Shown piece after piece: positions 60,901 to 64,000 of a stretch of DNA of 64,000 bases. How positions within the stretch are numbered: position 1 is the first letter of the stretch; every line of letters begins with the position of its first letter. The notes below the pieces were generated by a model. It was not told the DNA's origin. It did no database searches and saw only the letters and a list, made by a program, of their open reading frames with translations. The position numbers and the translations under genes were made by a program. This stretch comes from Bog-159 sp050011755 (GTDB lineage Bacteria; Acidobacteriota; Terriglobia; Bryobacterales; Bryobacteraceae): NCBI GenBank assembly GCA_050011755.1, contig JBEKIM010000001.1, forward strand, positions 62,001-126,000, given 5' to 3'.

Positions 60901-62207
60901 ACAACAACCTGGGCCAGAATATCGCGGTAACCCCGGGTGGCGCCGTATACGTTTCCGGCGCTACGCTTGCAACGAACTTCCCCACATCGCCCGGGGCGAT
61001 TCAAAAAACCAACGCCGGGATCTCCAATGCGTTCGTTGTCGGGGCTGCCGGTTCGGGCGCGGGCTTTACGGTACCCACCGTGGTTGTGCAAACGCCCGTC
61101 GCAGGCACGATTCTGGATGGCTCGGTGACAGTATCCGGTTACGCGCTGGATGCTTTCTCCTCCGGCAGCGCGATCGCCAGCGTGCAGGTTTTTCTGGACG
61201 GCAGCCTGGTGACAAACGCCACGTATGGTGCCGCCAATCCGGCTGCGTGCAGCATCTATCCTGGCGCGCCTGGCTGCCCGAACGTCGGTTTCACTTATCA
61301 GTTTGCCACCAGCAGTCTCACGGCTGGCTCCCACACGCTCAGTTTCGAGGCGACGGACAGCAGCACTCCTCCGAACATAGCCACAGCAGTCTTAAACATT
61401 ACGATCAAGAGCGGTCCCGCAATCCCGTACGACTTCAATGGCGGACCGGGTCCGGACGTAATCTGGGAGGATCCGACATCCGGGTTTGCCCAGGTCTGGT
61501 ACCTCGGAGGTGCGTTAGGAGCCACGGTTACCGGAGCGGCCGACCTCACGCAAACGAATCCATGGCACATTGTGGGAGTTGCCGACTTCGATGGCAATGG
61601 CACCCCGGACGTGGTCTGGCAGGATCCGGTGAGCGGCGCGGTTCAAGTGTGGTTCCTCGGCGGCCCCGGAGGCAACGTGCTGATGGGGGCGGCAAATATC
61701 GTCAACAAGAACCCATGGAAGGTGGTGTCCATAGCGGATTTCAATCAGGACGGTCATCCGGATCTGCTCTGGGAAGACCCCACATCCGGTTTTTCCCAAG
61801 TCTGGTACATGGGTGGCCCCCAAGGGCTTAACATCATGGGAGACGCCAATCTGGATCAGACAAATCCATGGCATATCGTGGGCACCGGCGACTTCAACGG
61901 CGACGGCGTTCCCGATGTGCTATGGCAGGATCCGGTTTCCGGCACGGTGCAGATCTGGTATATGGGCGGCACGACAGCCGGTCAACAGGGTACCCAGTTC
62001 CAGACCGCGGTAAACCTGACGGCCAATTCGTGGCACGTTGTGGCTATCGCCGACTTTAACCAGGATGGCCACCCGGACGTCGTGTTCGAAGATCCCGCCA
62101 CTGGCTCCGCCCAGATTTTTTACTACAACGGGGCAGGAGGCACTACGCTGCTCACGACCGCCGTTTTGAGCGGGCCGAATCCTTGGTACATCGCCGGGCC
62201 GCACTAA
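57987..62207 (+). CDS. Giant secreted SBBP/BNR/FG-GAP repeat protein
   Basis: 1406 residues from ATG 57987 (signal peptide SLSVVLLFSLTTLSISANRA). Seen: an N-terminal LPLSFEENRGQADARVKFVS module (about 35-250) typical of huge Acidobacteriota secreted proteins; SBBP-type repeats (VDPQGNVYVAGFN, VDAGGNAYVTGSTNSADFPT) to about residue 640; BNR/sortilin-type repeats (STNGGGSWTQLSQPVG, TTNAGASWTKAVVGG) to about 990; one Ig-like domain (VVVQTPVAGTILDGSVTVSG); and five 51-residue FG-GAP/VCBS units with DFNQDGHPDLLWEDP-type calcium-binding loops at the C-terminus. Probably forms stacked beta-propellers outside the cell. Function unknown. A GC hairpin follows the stop. Confidence 0.86.
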   Translation: MNLRNSTSLSVVLLFSLTTLSISANRAGTGRVPEEVKAQALVNYGKLPLSFEENRGQADARVKFVSHGSDYSILLAPSEVFLNLQRVGKAGHPSTIRMSFPGAQSSPAMAGAERQSAISSYFVGNNPAKWVTGAPNFSRVHYRQLYPGVDLAFYGNQGQLEYDFVVAPGANPKNVQLQFDGVDSLRLDRDGSLVLSAANGEIRQHKPIVYQPGAGGREVVEGRYVIQSHNRVTFEVARYDSRKPLIIDPVLTFGTYLGSPGDDLFGLSAAASTATYPAVAVDPQGNVYVAGFNGGSAGTFTGNPTILTANQGGGGAKVFVVKMNSTGSGLLYSVVFGGSLTDIAGGIAVDAGGNAYVTGSTNSADFPTTAGAPQTVLNPTTNAFVAKVNAAGSALVYSTYLGGSGNFGGNGIALDPSGNAYITGTASASGGTPFPLVNPLSSTPSSGFLTELNSGGTAFSYSTYLSAGIGYGIAVDTNGNAYVTGSSGARLAPSPAQGYVLKVDTGGTVVGYGPVYLGNSGPSLQTIGFGIALDTQNDAYVTGMTNDPNFPQISSAAQSRYGGGLTDGFALKLNPTGGLVYGTYIGGLGTNFLPERGSGIGVDQQGNAYVSGTTECIGFPLANQIAGARNGGTEVLMRGTLSGTGSTWSPTSLAGNFDQVTALAFDPSGNLYAGTSAVNAAGGGVYKLASGGSTWSSASSGITSSTIDSIAVDPNTPSTVYAAGSGHLYQSTNGGGSWTQLSQPVGTAAAIAVAKSSPSTVYVGSSAGLIYSTNAGSSWNTPAVAPGPAGVNALVVDPQTATTAYAGTPSGVYQTVNGGKNWTAAPNGLPTGLGGVVTSMAVGINGSTETFYAATPNGLFYTTNAGASWTKAVVGGIASTPLLVAVDSADNVYVAFAGAAVATATNGGTQPGNWSGLTYSGLTQNQVLSLAVPPAGSGTAYAGMVAATTAFLTEISPTGQSFLSSTCIGGTDNNLGQNIAVTPGGAVYVSGATLATNFPTSPGAIQKTNAGISNAFVVGAAGSGAGFTVPTVVVQTPVAGTILDGSVTVSGYALDAFSSGSAIASVQVFLDGSLVTNATYGAANPAACSIYPGAPGCPNVGFTYQFATSSLTAGSHTLSFEATDSSTPPNIATAVLNITIKSGPAIPYDFNGGPGPDVIWEDPTSGFAQVWYLGGALGATVTGAADLTQTNPWHIVGVADFDGNGTPDVVWQDPVSGAVQVWFLGGPGGNVLMGAANIVNKNPWKVVSIADFNQDGHPDLLWEDPTSGFSQVWYMGGPQGLNIMGDANLDQTNPWHIVGTGDFNGDGVPDVLWQDPVSGTVQIWYMGGTTAGQQGTQFQTAVNLTANSWHVVAIADFNQDGHPDVVFEDPATGSAQIFYYNGAGGTTLLTTAVLSGPNPWYIAGPH
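61431..62201 (+). repeat. C-terminal FG-GAP-type repeats, 153-bp period
   Basis: The codon for the first Asp of the DFxxDGxPD loop falls at 61431, 61584, 61737, 61890 and 62052: three spacings of 153 bases (51 residues) and one of 162. Later loops keep the DxNxDGxxD calcium-binding pattern; the first (DFNGGPGPD) has lost one acidic position. Confidence 0.85.
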
Positions 62208-62230
62208 TCGGCAGCGGCTTTTACGCGGGC

Positions 62231-62250
62231 GGGCGCTAATTCGCCCGCTC
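62231..62250 (+). terminator. GC-rich hairpin after the giant repeat protein
   Basis: GCGGGCG and CGCCCGC form a perfect 7-bp stem with a six-base loop (CTAATT), starting 24 bases after the stop codon. No T-run follows, so it may be a Rho-independent-like terminator of reduced strength or an mRNA-stabilising stem. Confidence 0.5.
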
Positions 62251-62313
62251 TCGGGCGGTTAACACCCTAAAGGAGACCACACGACCGTAGCCAACGCGAT
62301 CAAAACCCGATCC

Positions 62314-64000
62314 ATGGCTACGGGCAGTCGTACGCAGGCGCCGCTGACGGCGTTGTTTTTTGCCGTTTTCTACATGTGTTTTTTCTCCCCGGTGCTGTTC
62401 TCCGGAAAGGTCCTGGCGCCGCCCGCCGATGGCGTTCTTTACTACTACCCGCACTACCATGCCCCCGTCCAGTTGTGGGATCCGTTGTTGATGACCGGCT
62501 ATCCGGCCATGGCCGATCCGCAACTCATGAGTTGGTATCCTCTCGCGCTGCTGTTGCGCTACATCCCCGGGTCGTGGAACGCGTTTGTACTGCTGGCATA
62601 CTTTCTGGCCAGTTGGTTCATGTACCTGTTCGTTCGCCGGGTGACCGGAAATGACTTGGCCGGGCTGGTAAGCGGGCTGATCCTCGGATTGTGCGGATTT
62701 ATGAACGCCCACTTAGGGCATGTCACCATGATTCACACGGCGGTGTGGATTCCGGCGGCGCTGTTTTGCCTGGAACGGTTGGCGGATTCGCTGGAGTGGC
62801 GTTGGATGGCGCTCGGAGGATTATCCGTCGGCGCATGCGTCTTGGCGGGCCATCCACAGATCGCCCTGTACGGCCTCACGTTGGTCCTGGGCTATGTATT
62901 CGTGCGCGGGTTTTTCGCTTCCGCGAAATGGAAATACTACATCGCCGCTGCCATCACCGTCGGCGCCGGTCTCGCCCTCGGCGCGATCCAGGTTTTGCCG
63001 GCCGCGGAGACTGCCGGCATAAGCACCCGCGCCCGCTTGAGCTTTGACGATTTCTCTCAGTTTGCGCTGCCGCCATCTCAGCTCGCCATGCTCTTGTTTC
63101 CGTCGCTATTCGGCAGCGCGGGCTCCACGGTTCTTTCGGGCATTCCGTATTTTGGTTCGGGGAGCATCACGGAATTGGCGGGATATGCGGGCTTCGCGGG
63201 TCTGGTCCTGGCTGCCATCGCGGTGACTTCTTACCGGGAAACCCGCGTCTTCTTCTGGCTGGCGGCCATGCTTGCCTCGCTCGTTGCGGCCATGGGCGCA
63301 GCCACTCCCCTGGGACGGGTTCTCTATGCGCTGCCGGCATTCGGACAATTCCGGGCGCAGGCCCGCTTTCTGCTGATCTTCGCAATTGCGGTCGCCGTGC
63401 TTGCCGGCTATGGTGTATCGTCCGTCCTGGAACGGAAAAGTCCCGTGCGAAACGCGCTCCTAGCCCTTGGCGCGGGCGTCGCGCTGATTCTGTACACGGT
63501 GCGGATTGCCCTGGTCAATGCGGTGCCGCTGCGGAAGGCGGCCATGGCCGCGGGGGCCCGCCACTTCTCCGCGGCGCCCTTCGAGAACCGTTGGATCGGA
63601 GTGCCACTCCTCCTCGGATGTGGTATGTGTGTGGTCCTCGCGCTGTTGATCTGGAAGCCGAAGTCATGGATCCTGCGCGCCGCTTTTCTGCTGGTGGCGA
63701 TCGCCGAGCTTGCGGATTTCTCGTGGTACGCGGAATGGCGCTTCGGATCTCCCCGCCGGGGAGTGTTTCAGGAACCCGAAATCGTGCGCCGGATTGTCCC
63801 GGCCGCCCGCCCTTTTGGCGCGCGGTGGGTCCCCGTGCGCGGCGATTTGGGAGCTGCCGCGGAAGCGCCGGGCGATCTGCCGATTCTCTGGAATCTGCCG
63901 TCCCTTGGGAAATATGGGCCGCTGCTGCCATCGCGTTACAAAGAGTTGTTGAAAATGGAAGCCAACAGCCGGTTCTCAGGCGAGTGGTGGGAGCCCCAGG
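62314..64000 (+). CDS. YfhO-family membrane protein, 3' end outside window
   Basis: At least 562 residues; the frame is open at the window end. Seen: hydrophobic segments from residue 10 on, with VLYYYPHYHAPVQLWDPLLM, GYPAMADPQLMSWYPLALLL, VLAGHPQIALYGLTLVLGY and AFGQFRAQARFLLIFAIAVA, all matching YfhO-type proteins. It is the second of this family here (the other is 13746-16727). ATG 62314 is the first usual start, but the good ribosome site AAGGAG at 62272-62277 lies 36 bases upstream, with no ATG/GTG/TTG in frame at the usual distance. Likely role: periplasmic-side glycan modification, by analogy. Confidence 0.78.
   Translation, partial: MATGSRTQAPLTALFFAVFYMCFFSPVLFSGKVLAPPADGVLYYYPHYHAPVQLWDPLLMTGYPAMADPQLMSWYPLALLLRYIPGSWNAFVLLAYFLASWFMYLFVRRVTGNDLAGLVSGLILGLCGFMNAHLGHVTMIHTAVWIPAALFCLERLADSLEWRWMALGGLSVGACVLAGHPQIALYGLTLVLGYVFVRGFFASAKWKYYIAAAITVGAGLALGAIQVLPAAETAGISTRARLSFDDFSQFALPPSQLAMLLFPSLFGSAGSTVLSGIPYFGSGSITELAGYAGFAGLVLAAIAVTSYRETRVFFWLAAMLASLVAAMGAATPLGRVLYALPAFGQFRAQARFLLIFAIAVAVLAGYGVSSVLERKSPVRNALLALGAGVALILYTVRIALVNAVPLRKAAMAAGARHFSAAPFENRWIGVPLLLGCGMCVVLALLIWKPKSWILRAAFLLVAIAELADFSWYAEWRFGSPRRGVFQEPEIVRRIVPAARPFGARWVPVRGDLGAAAEAPGDLPILWNLPSLGKYGPLLPSRYKELLKMEANSRFSGEWWEPQ

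Overview
The window is GC-rich, gene-dense DNA that reads like a soil Acidobacteriota genome of the Bryobacter/Solibacter type. This placement is inferred from protein style, not from a marker gene. The signs are very large secreted proteins with SBBP, BNR and FG-GAP type repeats opening with an LPLSFEENRGQ-like module, phage-tail-like repeat proteins, many TTG/GTG starts, and a dense exopolysaccharide (EPS) glycosyltransferase island. No rRNA, tRNA or CRISPR array was seen.

Layout. 1-4919 (+): the end of a WecA/MraY-type sugar-phosphate transferase, then an acyl-CoA synthetase, an acyl carrier protein (ACP) and a fatty-acyl-AMP ligase. 4930-10029 (-): a sulfotransferase and a methyltransferase/double GT2 protein. 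10265-16727 (+): Wzm/Wzt glycan export ABC transporter, another double GT2 and a YfhO-like membrane protein. 16695-19232: polysaccharide deacetylase, an HTH-like protein and a tyrosine recombinase with a palindrome at its start. 19233-25207 (-): overlapping operon asnB, heparinase-like, GT4, wecB. 25480-34234 (+): three coupled giant secreted proteins with tail-fibre-like repeats and a pectate-lyase-type beta-helix. 34336-38962 (+): GNAT, FkbH, ACP, GNAT. 38959-50745: NodB deacetylase, SDR epimerase, GT4s, an HTH-like paralogue, a PilZ-like miniprotein, two initiating sugar-phosphate transferases, an outer-membrane beta-barrel and a second asnB. 50746-52936: an iteron-bearing plasmid-type origin and its RepA initiator. 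52958-57872: methyltransferases, a CDP-paratose-epimerase-like SDR and two GT2s. 57987-62207: a 1406-residue secreted repeat protein. 62314 to the end: a second YfhO-like membrane protein, cut by the window.

Taken together, most genes can serve assembly, decoration (acyl, sulfo, methyl, deacetyl, amido) and export of one or more surface glycans. Three lipid-linked initiating transferases, two asparagine-synthase-like amidotransferases and two carrier-protein acyl modules suggest more than one glycan pathway. Signs of mobility are a RepA/iteron replicon, a lone integrase with a palindromic site, and a dispersed pair of HTH-like paralogues. The most noteworthy non-coding signal is the iteron array: four direct copies spaced exactly 32 bp apart and three inverted copies spaced exactly 21 bp apart upstream of repA.
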